NCBI RefSeq assembly: GCF_031119625.1
Contig: NZ_JAVHZV010000018.1
Coordinates: forward strand, 150,050-214,049
From: Pseudomonas sp. G34
Lineage (GTDB): Bacteria; Pseudomonadota; Gammaproteobacteria; Pseudomonadales; Pseudomonadaceae
Length of the DNA stretch: 64,000 nucleotides
Direction of reading: 5' to 3'
The translations under genes and the position numbers were made by a program. The first letter of the stretch is position 1, and every line of letters begins with the position of its first letter. The notes below the pieces were generated by a model. The model was given only the letters and a program-made list of their open reading frames with translations, did no database searches and was not told the DNA's origin. Below, in pieces: positions 48,658 to 56,749 of this stretch.

Positions 48658-48848
48658 GATTACCTCGCGATAAGCCGACCTGCACGGCGGCTCGTCGGAA
48701 CAGGACACGGGTGGGATGCCCCCGATGCCAGGGCGTCACCAGCACGAGGCTGGCGGCCTGGGTGAAGCAAGGTTACGGGCCCTGGTACCAGCGGAGAATC
48801 CACCTGCCACGCAACGCAGCGTTGCGCCAGGTCGAACGCTACCCGCTC

Positions 48849-49748
48849 TCAGCCCGCAAGCAGCTCACGTAAGAACTCGACGAACGCGGCCACCCGGCGC
48901 GAGCCACGCTGATTGGGCAGGTAGAGCACGCTGATGGCGCCGCTCGCCGAGCCCGGGCTGATGTCGTAAGGCTCGAGCAGCCGCAGCAGTCGACCACCGG
49001 CGACATCGTCACGCACCAGCCAGTCGGCCAGCAGCGCCACGCCCTGCCCGGCCAGCGCCGCCTCACGCAGCACGTCGGCATTGTTGCTCTGCAAACGGCC
49101 GCGCACTGCCACCTGTTGCACTTCACCGGCAGCGTTGAACTGCCAGCGCTGACTGGCCGTGCCGTAATCGAAGCGCAGGCACTGGTGGTCGAGCAACGCC
49201 TGCGGCTCATCGATTGGCAGGCTTTGCGCGAGATATTCCGGGCTGGCCACCAGCCAACGATTGAACGCGCCGAGCCGAACGCTCACCACATCATCACTGA
49301 CCACCGCGCTGCCCAGCCGCACGGCAACGTCCACTCCCGCGCCAAGCAAATCGACCACCTCGTCGCTCAGGCGCAGATTGAGCTCCAGCTCAGGATGCAG
49401 CGCGAACAACCGGCCCAACTGCGGTGCGATCACCCGCCGGCCGAACTCCACCGGCACGCTGACATTCAGCCGCCCGCGTGCCTGGCTGCCGGCGTCACAC
49501 ACCGCCGCATCGGCCTCCGCCAGCGCCTCGAGAATCGCCACGGCACGCTCGAAGTAGGCCTGCCCAGCCTCGGTCACGCCAACCTGGCGGGTACTGCGGT
49601 TGAGCAGCACGCTCTGCAGCTCCGACTCCAGGCTGCTGACCAGCCGCGTCACCGACGAGGTCGCCACACCCAGCGAGCGCCCCGCCGCGGAAAACCCACC
49701 CGTGCGCACGGTTTCCACAAAGGCCTGCAAGGCCAGCAGTTTGTCCAT
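48849..49748 (-). CDS. LysR-family regulator upstream of MFS gene
   Basis: 299 residues from ATG 49748 (MDKLLALQAFVETVRTGGFS), the CrgA/PtxR-like branch with TSSVTRLVSSLE in the recognition helix and SVPVEFGRRVIAPQL starting the effector domain. It probably regulates the MFS transporter. Both are on the minus strand, so the classic divergent layout is absent. 32 bp after the GNAT gene. Confidence 0.9.
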   Translation of the reverse strand: MDKLLALQAFVETVRTGGFSAAGRSLGVATSSVTRLVSSLESELQSVLLNRSTRQVGVTEAGQAYFERAVAILEALAEADAAVCDAGSQARGRLNVSVPVEFGRRVIAPQLGRLFALHPELELNLRLSDEVVDLLGAGVDVAVRLGSAVVSDDVVSVRLGAFNRWLVASPEYLAQSLPIDEPQALLDHQCLRFDYGTASQRWQFNAAGEVQQVAVRGRLQSNNADVLREAALAGQGVALLADWLVRDDVAGGRLLRLLEPYDISPGSASGAISVLYLPNQRGSRRVAAFVEFLRELLAG

Positions 49749-49780
49749 CAACGGTTCTCCAGGCGTGACTGGCAGTGACT

Positions 49781-50299
49781 CTAGCGCAAGTCCGCCAGCC
49801 GGCATTGCATATGCGTGGTCTGCCACAGGGGGTCGTCTTCCACGTCGGTGACCGTGAAGCCCTGTTTTTCCCAGAAGCGGATGGCGCCTGGCAGAAAGGG
49901 ATGGGTATGCAGGTAAAGTACCTCCACGCCCTGGCTGATGGCGTGCTCGCGCAACTCGCTGCACAGCCTCGCGGCCAGGCCGGAGCGCCTGAAGGCAGGG
50001 GCCACGAACAGCCGCACGATCTCCACCGTGTGCACCCCCCGGTAGTCGAACTGGGCGAAACGGTGGTCGTAGGGCAGGTAGCCGACGGCGGCGACGATCT
50101 GCCCCGCACAGCGCGCCAGCCAGAAGGCGCCCGCCTCGCCCTGCTCATACACCTGGGCGAAGCGCTGCAGGTCGGCCGGCAGCACGGGGCTGTCGAGCAT
50201 CGGGAACATTTCCGCGCGGGCCGCCATCACGAAGCCAATCGCCTCGTCGCTATCCTCGCCCGTGGCCCGGGTTATCTGTACGCAAGCGCTATTCATCAT
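49781..50299 (-). CDS. GNAT-family N-acetyltransferase
   Basis: 172 residues from the ATG pair at 50299/50296; the ribosome site is weak. The acetyl-CoA motif is [18 protein letters not shown], followed by [21 protein letters not shown], the usual GNAT C-terminal strand-helix. Acceptor substrate unknown. Possibly co-transcribed with the LysR gene. Divergent from minC. Confidence 0.9.
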   Translation of the reverse strand: MMNSACVQITRATGEDSDEAIGFVMAARAEMFPMLDSPVLPADLQRFAQVYEQGEAGAFWLARCAGQIVAAVGYLPYDHRFAQFDYRGVHTVEIVRLFVAPAFRRSGLAARLCSELREHAISQGVEVLYLHTHPFLPGAIRFWEKQGFTVTDVEDDPLWQTTHMQCRLADLR

Positions 50300-50526
50300 G
50301 GGGCCGCAAGCTACTCGCTCATTCGCCTGAAAAGGGCCGGCAACATAACGCGCACGCCTGGCGCCGCACAACCGATGCCAGCCGTGAAGGCAGTGCGCGG
50401 CACCAATGGCTCGCCAGCGTGTCAGTGCAAGCCTGGCGACGGCAACCGGCGCGACATTTATCCTTGAGCCCCGCCGCCGTTCTCGTTATAAGTCCCGCTA
50501 CTTTTCCAAGGGCCATCAGGCAGACC

Positions 50527-51258
50527 ATGAGCCAAGCTGATCTCCTCGACCAAGACCCCGTGTTCCAGCTCAAAGGCAGCATGCTGGCCATCACCGTGAT
50601 GGAGCTGGCGCACAACGACCTCTCCCGCCTCGACCTGCAACTCGCCGAGAAGGTCGCCCAGGCGCCCAACTTCTTCAGCAACACGCCGCTGGTATTGGCC
50701 CTGGACAAACTGCCGCGCGAGGAAGGTGATCTCGACCTCGGCGAGCTCATGGCCCTGTGCCGCCAGCACGGCCTGCGCACCCTGGCCGTGCGCGCCGGCC
50801 GCGAGGAACACATCGCCGCCGCCAACGCCCTGGACCTGCCGGTGTTGCCGCCCTCCGGCGCCCGCGAGCGGGTCATCGACCCGGCGCCCAAACCGGTCGA
50901 GCCGCCCAAGCCGGTGGAGCCCGAGGTCAAGCCGACCCGCGTCATCACCACCCCGGTGCGCGGTGGCCAGCAGATCTACGCCCAGGGCTGCGACCTGGTG
51001 ATTCTGGCCCCGGTGAGTGCCGGCGCGGAACTTCTCGCCGATGGCAACATCCATGTCTACGCCCCAATGCGTGGTCGGGCATTGGCCGGCGTCAAGGGCA
51101 ACCGGCAAGCGCGGATTTTCTGCCAGCAGATGGGCGCCGAAATGCTCTCCATCGCCGGCCAGTACAAGGTTGCCGAAGACCTGCGCCGCGACCCGAACTG
51201 GGGCCGTGCCGTGCAAGTCAGCCTGATGGGCGACGTGTTGAACATCACCCGTCTTTAA
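50527..51258 (+). CDS. minC: Septum-site determining protein MinC
   Basis: 243 residues from ATG 50527. N-terminal MinC domain ([16 protein letters not shown]...), a Pro-rich linker ([18 protein letters not shown]), and a C-terminal beta-helix with [23 protein letters not shown], which binds MinD. It blocks FtsZ polymerisation away from mid-cell. First gene of min, with a 185-bp gap to minD. Confidence 0.97.
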   Translation: MSQADLLDQDPVFQLKGSMLAITVMELAHNDLSRLDLQLAEKVAQAPNFFSNTPLVLALDKLPREEGDLDLGELMALCRQHGLRTLAVRAGREEHIAAANALDLPVLPPSGARERVIDPAPKPVEPPKPVEPEVKPTRVITTPVRGGQQIYAQGCDLVILAPVSAGAELLADGNIHVYAPMRGRALAGVKGNRQARIFCQQMGAEMLSIAGQYKVAEDLRRDPNWGRAVQVSLMGDVLNITRL

Positions 51259-51443
51259 CGGATACTGCCCGGCACTTTTAACTGTCACACAGGGCCCTCG
51301 AACGCCTCTGGGCGGGCTGTCAAAACAATCACCGGCAAGCATCTACCAGCGGTTGGTAGCAATGCCCCGCCGCAGCGATTCTTTCGACAGACCGCCAATC
51401 GCGTCAGGCTTCTGCTTTTTAGTCATTTTTAGGGTGAATCACC

Positions 51444-52259
51444 TTGGCCAAGATCCTCGTAGTCACTTCCGGCAAAGGTGGCGTCGGTAAAACCACCACC
51501 AGCGCTGCCATCGGTACCGGCCTCGCCTTGCGCGGCCACAAGACCGTCATCGTCGACTTCGACGTCGGTCTGCGTAACCTCGACCTGATCATGGGCTGCG
51601 AACGCCGCGTGGTGTACGACTTCGTCAACGTCGTCAACGGCGAAGCGACCCTCACCCAGGCCCTGATCAAGGACAAGCGCCTCGAGAACCTCTACGTGCT
51701 GGCCGCCAGCCAGACCCGTGACAAGGACGCGCTGACCCAGGAAGGCGTCGAGAAGGTCATCAACGAGCTGCGCGAAAACTTCGAATACGTGGTCTGCGAC
51801 TCGCCGGCCGGTATCGAGAAAGGCGCCCACCTGGCCATGTACTTCGCCGACGAAGCCATCGTGGTCACCAACCCGGAAGTTTCCTCGGTTCGTGACTCCG
51901 ACCGCATGCTCGGCCTGCTGGCCAGCAAATCGCGTCGCGCCGAACAGGGCGGCGACCCGATCAAGGAACACCTGCTGCTGACCCGCTACAACCCGGAGCG
52001 CGTCACCAAGGGTGAGATGCTCGGCGTGGAAGACGTCGAGGAAATCCTCGCTATCCGTCTGCTCGGCGTGATCCCGGAATCCCAGGCAGTGCTCAAGGCC
52101 TCCAACCAGGGCGTGCCGGTGATCCTCGATGACCAGAGCGACGCCGGCCAGGCGTACAGCGATGCCGTCGATCGCCTGCTCGGCAAGGAAGTGGCGCACC
52201 GCTTCCTTGATGTGAAGAAGCAGGGCTTCCTGCAACGTCTGTTTGGAGGTCGAGAATGA
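51444..52259 (+). CDS. minD: Septum-site ATPase MinD
   Basis: 271 residues. Deviant Walker [10 protein letters not shown] at 9-17, switch region [11 protein letters not shown] and the C-terminal membrane-targeting amphipathic helix [12 protein letters not shown]. It recruits MinC to the membrane and oscillates with MinE. Stop overlaps the minE start by four bases. Confidence 0.98.
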   Translation: MAKILVVTSGKGGVGKTTTSAAIGTGLALRGHKTVIVDFDVGLRNLDLIMGCERRVVYDFVNVVNGEATLTQALIKDKRLENLYVLAASQTRDKDALTQEGVEKVINELRENFEYVVCDSPAGIEKGAHLAMYFADEAIVVTNPEVSSVRDSDRMLGLLASKSRRAEQGGDPIKEHLLLTRYNPERVTKGEMLGVEDVEEILAIRLLGVIPESQAVLKASNQGVPVILDDQSDAGQAYSDAVDRLLGKEVAHRFLDVKKQGFLQRLFGGRE

Positions 52260-52510
52260 ATATTTTTGACTTCTTGCGTTCGCGCAAGAAGGAAGCCACC
52301 GCCTCCATCGCCAAAGAGCGCCTGCAGATCATCGTTGCCCACGAACGTGGCCAGCGTACCCAGCCCGACTACCTGCCTGCGCTGCAGCAGGAACTGGTCG
52401 AGGTGATCCGCAAGTACGTCAACATCGATTCGGATCAGGTGCAGGTCGCCCTGGAAAATCAGGGTAGCTGCTCGATTCTGGAGCTGAACATCACCCTGCC
52501 CGACCGCTGA
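52256..52510 (+). CDS. minE: Cell-division topological factor MinE
   Basis: 84 residues. The N-terminal amphipathic helix [14 protein letters not shown] binds membrane. The [13 protein letters not shown] segment is the MinD-activating switch. The C-terminal topological domain is complete. Followed by a REP-type repeat and a terminator. Confidence 0.98.
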   Translation: MNIFDFLRSRKKEATASIAKERLQIIVAHERGQRTQPDYLPALQQELVEVIRKYVNIDSDQVQVALENQGSCSILELNITLPDR

Positions 52511-52534
52511 TCAATTCTTTCCTCAGCACTGTAG

Positions 52535-52602
52535 GATGGGTGAGCAGCGCCTGGTGGTGATCGTCAGTTCACCATCGCACCCTGAGCGCTGCGTAACCCA
52601 TC
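52535..52602. repeat. REP-like inverted repeat after minE
   Basis: GATGGGT (52535-52541) followed by AGCAGCGC is inverted as GCGCTGC...ACCCATC (52596-52602), with an inner GGTGA/TCACC hairpin. It resembles a REP unit, of a different family from the GTAGGGTGGA repeats. Confidence 0.55.
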
Positions 52603-52652
52603 AGGCGATGCCGGAAACGGTATCGACCGCTGCGTAATCAGCACCACGAATG

Positions 52653-52680
52653 GCGGCCTCGATGGCCGCTTTTCGTTTTT
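52653..52680 (+). terminator. Terminator of the min operon
   Basis: GCGGCC and GGCCGC form a stem with loop TCGAT and are followed by TTTTCGTTTTT. It ends 24 bp before the rluA start. Confidence 0.85.
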
Positions 52681-52703
52681 AAAGCCCAACCAAAAGAACG
52701 CCC

Positions 52704-53339
52704 ATGCCGCTCAGCCAAATCGAAATCGTCCACCAGGATGCCGCCCTGCTGGTGATCAACAAGCCCACCCTGCTGCTCTCGGTGCCCGGCCGTGCCGACG
52801 ACAACAAGGATTGCCTGGTCACCCGCCTGCAGGAAAACGGCTACCCGGAAGCACGCATCGTGCATCGCCTGGATTGGGAAACCTCGGGGCTGATCGTATT
52901 GGCCCGGGATGCCGACAGCCACCGCGAGCTGTCGCGCCAGTTCCACGACCGCGAGACCGAAAAGGCCTACACCGCGCTGTGCTGGGGCTCGCCCGAAGGC
53001 GACAGCGGCAGCATCGACCTGCCACTGCGCTACGACCCACCCACCAAGCCGCGCCACGTGGTCGACCATGAACAGGGCAAGCACGCCCTGACCTTCTGGC
53101 GCGTGCTCGAACGGCACGCCGAGCACGCCCGCGTCGAGCTGACACCGATCACCGGCCGCTCCCACCAGTTGCGCGTACACATGCTGTCCATCGGTCACCC
53201 GCTGCTCGGCGACGGCCTGTATGCCCACGAACAAGCCCTGGCCGCCTACCCGCGCCTGTGCCTGCACGCCAGCATGCTCAGCCTGAGCCACCCGCAAAGC
53301 GGCGAACGCCTGCGCTTCGAGTGCCCGGCGCCGTTCTGA
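52704..53339 (+). CDS. rluA: RluA-family pseudouridine synthase
   Basis: 211 residues, no S4 domain, as in RluA proper. The catalytic Asp is in HRLDWETSG (Asp57), followed by RELSRQFHDRETEKAY and GRSHQLRVHMLSIGHPLLGD. E. coli RluA modifies 23S rRNA U746 and tRNA U32. Conserved position after minE. The short interval from the min terminator suggests its own weak promoter or read-through. Confidence 0.93.
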   Translation: MPLSQIEIVHQDAALLVINKPTLLLSVPGRADDNKDCLVTRLQENGYPEARIVHRLDWETSGLIVLARDADSHRELSRQFHDRETEKAYTALCWGSPEGDSGSIDLPLRYDPPTKPRHVVDHEQGKHALTFWRVLERHAEHARVELTPITGRSHQLRVHMLSIGHPLLGDGLYAHEQALAAYPRLCLHASMLSLSHPQSGERLRFECPAPF

Positions 53340-53363
53340 CGGCTCAAGCGTTAATCCCGCCTG

Positions 53364-53523
53364 GTAGCCCGGTTCGGAGGGTAGCGAAGCCCGAGAACAG
53401 CTCCTGGGTATCGCTTCGCTCAACCACAGGCTACGAACTGATCACTGCTCTGGTCGCCCGGCGTGGAGCGTAGCGAAATCCAGGCACAACGCCCCGGTAT
53501 CGCCTCGACATCCGCAGGCTACG
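53364..53523. repeat. Two tandem degenerate REP units
   Basis: Units of about 63 bp at 53373-53435 and 53461-53523 each hold GTAGCGAA, GGTATCGC and end CAGGCTACG. The first also has GTAGCCCGG at its head, inverted relative to GGCTAC. They occupy the 323-bp gap between rluA and the receptor gene, which otherwise holds only an inferred promoter. Confidence 0.6.
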
Positions 53524-53662
53524 GACACCGAGAACCGGCATGGCAACGGCAGCGCTTATGAAGGACAATGCCACCCCGCCAAGCGATGGCCGCCTCGTGC
53601 CGATAACAAATCGCCCGCGTACCGGATAGCCCACCTCCGACCCCGCATCCAAGGAAACTTGC

Positions 53663-55813
53663 ATGGCCCTGCCCTGCCCGCGTTTCGCCTCGACTCTGCT
53701 CGCCCTGGCGCTGAGCCCGACCTTCTGCTGGGCCGCCGAGCCGGCCATGGTGCTCGACGCCACCACCATCGAGGAGCAGGCCAGCGACGGCTACCGGGCG
53801 CGCAGCGCCGCAGTGGGCGGCTTCAACGAAGCCGAGCTGCTCGACACCCCGGCCGCGGTGACGGTGGTCAGCCGGCAACTGATCGACGACCAGCAGGCAC
53901 GCCTGCTCAGCGACGTGCTGAGCAACGACGCCTCGGTGGGCGAGGCCTATGCCCCCATCGGCTACTACGAGAACTTCGTGGTGCGCGGCTTTTCCCTGAA
54001 CGCCGCCAACAGCTACCGGCTCAACGGCCGCAGCCTGGTGGGCGAGCAGAACGTGGCGCTGGAGAACAAGCAGCAGGTCGAGCTGCTCAAGGGGCTGTCC
54101 GGCCTGCAGAGCGGCGTGAGCGAACCGGGCGGGCTGATCAACTACGTGACCAAGCGCGCCGAGAACGTGCGCTCGCTGAGCGTGGCCAGCAACCAGGACG
54201 GCGAGCGCTACCTGGCCGCCGACCTTGGCCACTGGTTTGGCGCCGAGCAGCAGCTGGGCCTGCGCCTGAACCTGGCCCACGAGGATATCCGCTCGTTCGT
54301 CGAGCACGCCGACGGCAAGCGCGACTTCATTTCCCTGGCGCTGGACTGGAACCTTTCGCCAAACGCCACCCTGCAGCTGGACGCCGACTACCAGACCCGC
54401 GAACAGCACTCGGTGCCGGGCTATCAACTGCTCGGCGGCACCCAGGTGCCAAGCGGCATCGACCCGGACAAGCGCCTTGGCCACCAGCGCTGGAGCAAGC
54501 CGGTGGGCATCGATTCGCTGAACCTGGGCGGGCGCTTCGAGTACCGCTTCGATGACGACTGGAAAGCCGCCATCGATGCTTCGCGCAGCCAAGTGGTAAT
54601 CGACGACTACAGTAGTTTCCCGTATGGCTGCAGCCCGGACTCCGGGTGCAGCGATTGGCTTGCCCACTTCAGCCCCGAAGGCGGCTACGACATCTACGAC
54701 TACCGCAGCCCGGACGATACCCGTCGCCACGACGAACTGCAGGCTACCCTCGCCGGCGCCTTCACCACCGGCACGCTGGGACATGAGCTGACCGTGGGCA
54801 GCAGCGCACTGCGCCGCACCGTGGACCGACGCGAGGCGGTCAACGTACCCATTGGCTTCGGCAATATCCATGACGACCCAGCCGAATTCGCCCCCACCGA
54901 CGTGCCGCTCAACCCCAGGCAGCGCCGCCTGGACAGCCGCCAGTACGGCCTGTTCTTCAGCGACCGCATCAGCTTCGACGAACACTGGCAGATGCTGCTC
55001 GGCGGGCGACAGGTACGCCTGATCGAGGAAGCCTTCACCAGCAGCGGCGTCAGCAACCGCCGTACCCGGCGCAGTGAATTCCTGCCCAACGCCGCGCTGC
55101 TTTATAAGCCCCAGGCCGATACCACCCTCTATATAAGCTACAGCAAGGGCCTGTCACTGGGCGGCGAGGCGCCATGGTTCACCACCAACAGCGGTGAAAC
55201 CCTCGCGCCTACCACGTCGCGCCAGCTGGAAGCCGGCTTCAAGCGCGACTGGCAGGGCCTGAGCCTGGGCGCGGCACTGTTCCGCATCGACCAGGCGCTG
55301 CAATACAGCCGCCCCGACGACAACGGCGAGCTGACCTACGTGCAGCAGGGCAAGCAGCGCAATATCGGCCTGGAGCTCAATGCCAGCGGCCAGGCCACCG
55401 ACAACCTGCAACTGTCCGCCAGCACCGCCTTCATCCGCGCCCGGGCCATCGACAGCGGCAGCGAAGCCTACGAAGGCCACCAGGCGGTCAACGTGCCCAA
55501 GGTGCGCGCCAGCCTGGCCGCCGACTATCAGATACCCGGCATCCAGGGCCTGTCGCTGCTCGGCGGCCTGCAGTACAGCGCCAGCAAGTACGCCGATCCG
55601 AGCGGCACGGTAAAGGTCGGTGATTACACGGTGTTCAATCTGGGCAGCCGCTACACCACGCGCATCGAAGGCCATGAGACGGTGCTGCGTTTGAGCGTCG
55701 ACAACCTGTTCGACAAACGCTACTGGCGCGACACCGGCGCCTATCAGGGTGACGGCTACCTGTTCCCGGGGGATCCGCGTACGGCGCGCCTGTCTGCCAC
55801 GGTGAGTTTCTGA
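53663..55813 (+). CDS. TonB-dependent siderophore receptor
   Basis: 716 residues. Signal peptide ending FCWAAEP, plug domain at about 40-170 (AAVTVVSRQLIDDQQ, NFVVRGF, GLLSGLQSG-type motif and GGLINYVTKR), then a 22-strand barrel ending with LSATVSF, the terminal Phe sorting signal. There is no N-terminal signalling extension as in FpvA, so it is not a trans-envelope regulator. By family it imports a ferric siderophore; the ligand is unknown. No convincing Fur or PvdS box was seen upstream. Confidence 0.9.
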   Translation: MALPCPRFASTLLALALSPTFCWAAEPAMVLDATTIEEQASDGYRARSAAVGGFNEAELLDTPAAVTVVSRQLIDDQQARLLSDVLSNDASVGEAYAPIGYYENFVVRGFSLNAANSYRLNGRSLVGEQNVALENKQQVELLKGLSGLQSGVSEPGGLINYVTKRAENVRSLSVASNQDGERYLAADLGHWFGAEQQLGLRLNLAHEDIRSFVEHADGKRDFISLALDWNLSPNATLQLDADYQTREQHSVPGYQLLGGTQVPSGIDPDKRLGHQRWSKPVGIDSLNLGGRFEYRFDDDWKAAIDASRSQVVIDDYSSFPYGCSPDSGCSDWLAHFSPEGGYDIYDYRSPDDTRRHDELQATLAGAFTTGTLGHELTVGSSALRRTVDRREAVNVPIGFGNIHDDPAEFAPTDVPLNPRQRRLDSRQYGLFFSDRISFDEHWQMLLGGRQVRLIEEAFTSSGVSNRRTRRSEFLPNAALLYKPQADTTLYISYSKGLSLGGEAPWFTTNSGETLAPTTSRQLEAGFKRDWQGLSLGAALFRIDQALQYSRPDDNGELTYVQQGKQRNIGLELNASGQATDNLQLSASTAFIRARAIDSGSEAYEGHQAVNVPKVRASLAADYQIPGIQGLSLLGGLQYSASKYADPSGTVKVGDYTVFNLGSRYTTRIEGHETVLRLSVDNLFDKRYWRDTGAYQGDGYLFPGDPRTARLSATVSF

Positions 55814-55825
55814 TCACCACATCAG

Positions 55826-55874
55826 GTGGGAGCGGGTCATGCCCGAGATTTTCGCGGGCATGGCCCGCTCCCAC
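55826..55874. repeat. Single REP of the GTGGGAGCG family
   Basis: Arms of 20 bp (GTGGGAGCGGGTCATGCCCG at 55826-55845 and its complement at 55855-55874) differ at one position and close a 9-base loop. The family is shared with 46359-46470. It lies just past the receptor stop. Confidence 0.8.
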
Positions 55875-56119
55875 AGGTTCCCACAGACCATAGGCAGCCC
55901 TGCTCACTGGCTGCCAGCAGACGCCCAGGGACCATCGCCCGCTCGATGCCGTGCCGTGGACGCAAACCGCCAGCGAGCACGAGGTGCTCTACCAGCACCG
56001 CGGCGCGCCTTGCAGAAACGCGCACCGATCCGTCCTTGAGCGACCAACGGTCGTGCCCGACAGCCCGAAACCGGGCACTCGAGTCGTGATGGCACTTTGA
56101 TCTGAAAGTTCCGTAAAAA

Positions 56120-56135
56120 ACCCCATATGTTGTGT
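56120..56135 (+). promoter_or_regulatory. NrdR-like box 1 upstream of nrdA
   Basis: ACCCCATATGTTGTGT resembles the NrdR consensus acaCwATATaTwGtgt, with 11 of 16 positions in agreement. The motif and the following TTTCTG recur at box 2. Confidence 0.55.
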
Positions 56136-56264
56136 TTCTGTGAACCCGTGGAACGTGCGCGCCGCTGCCCTAAAAAAAACTGCCTGCGACATAAATGCCC
56201 AGGTTCGCGCGAGCGCCAGCAACCATGGGCATTTGCGCCACTTACCCCGCTTTAACCCACAGAT

Positions 56265-56273
56265 TTATCCACA
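56265..56273 (+). promoter_or_regulatory. DnaA box upstream of nrdA
   Basis: TTATCCACA is the perfect DnaA consensus, located between the two NrdR-like boxes, about 480 bp before nrdA. DnaA control of nrdAB is known in E. coli. Confidence 0.6.
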
Positions 56274-56332
56274 GCCCGAAGGGCTTGCCTTGGCGCCCAC
56301 ACCGCACTATCTTGTATCCCCAGTTCACCAGA

Positions 56333-56348
56333 CCCCTATATGTTGGGT
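56333..56348 (+). promoter_or_regulatory. NrdR-like box 2 upstream of nrdA
   Basis: CCCCTATATGTTGGGT has the TATAT core of the NrdR box. With box 1 it shares ATATGTTG-G-TTTCTG. It begins 213 bp after box 1, far more than the usual ~31-bp spacing of paired boxes. The interval 56349-56749 has no convincing gene. Confidence 0.5.
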
Positions 56349-56749
56349 TTCTGGCCAAAACGGACCAAGCACAGATGTGCTGAAAAAGTCCATGCCCCCG
56401 AGCCTTTTTTGCCAGGGCCGAGGCAAACCGAGATACCCCGGCCGCGAACGAGCCTATCGTTCGCGACCAACGCGACACCAGACGCTGCGCCTGTAACCGC
56501 CACCACTACATCTAGTGGCCACACGCAGCAGGAAGCACCAGTAAACGCCAGGGATGAAGCGTTCCGGCATCGAACAGTACCGACCGCAGCCGAGGCAAAC
56601 CTCGAGCGGTCCATCACCGCCTTTTTGCAACACCCTGCTGCCAGCCTCGTGCAGGCACAGGCTTTGTCGATTGGAATGAACGCCAGGTACCACGTCGATC
56701 AGCACCACAACGCTTCGCCCCGAAAATTTCATTGCTCATGGAGACCTTC

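Noticed and set aside
55826..55874. Rho-independent terminator for the TonB receptor gene
   Set aside because: Stem is strong but has no T-run, and it matches the REP family at 46.4 kb.
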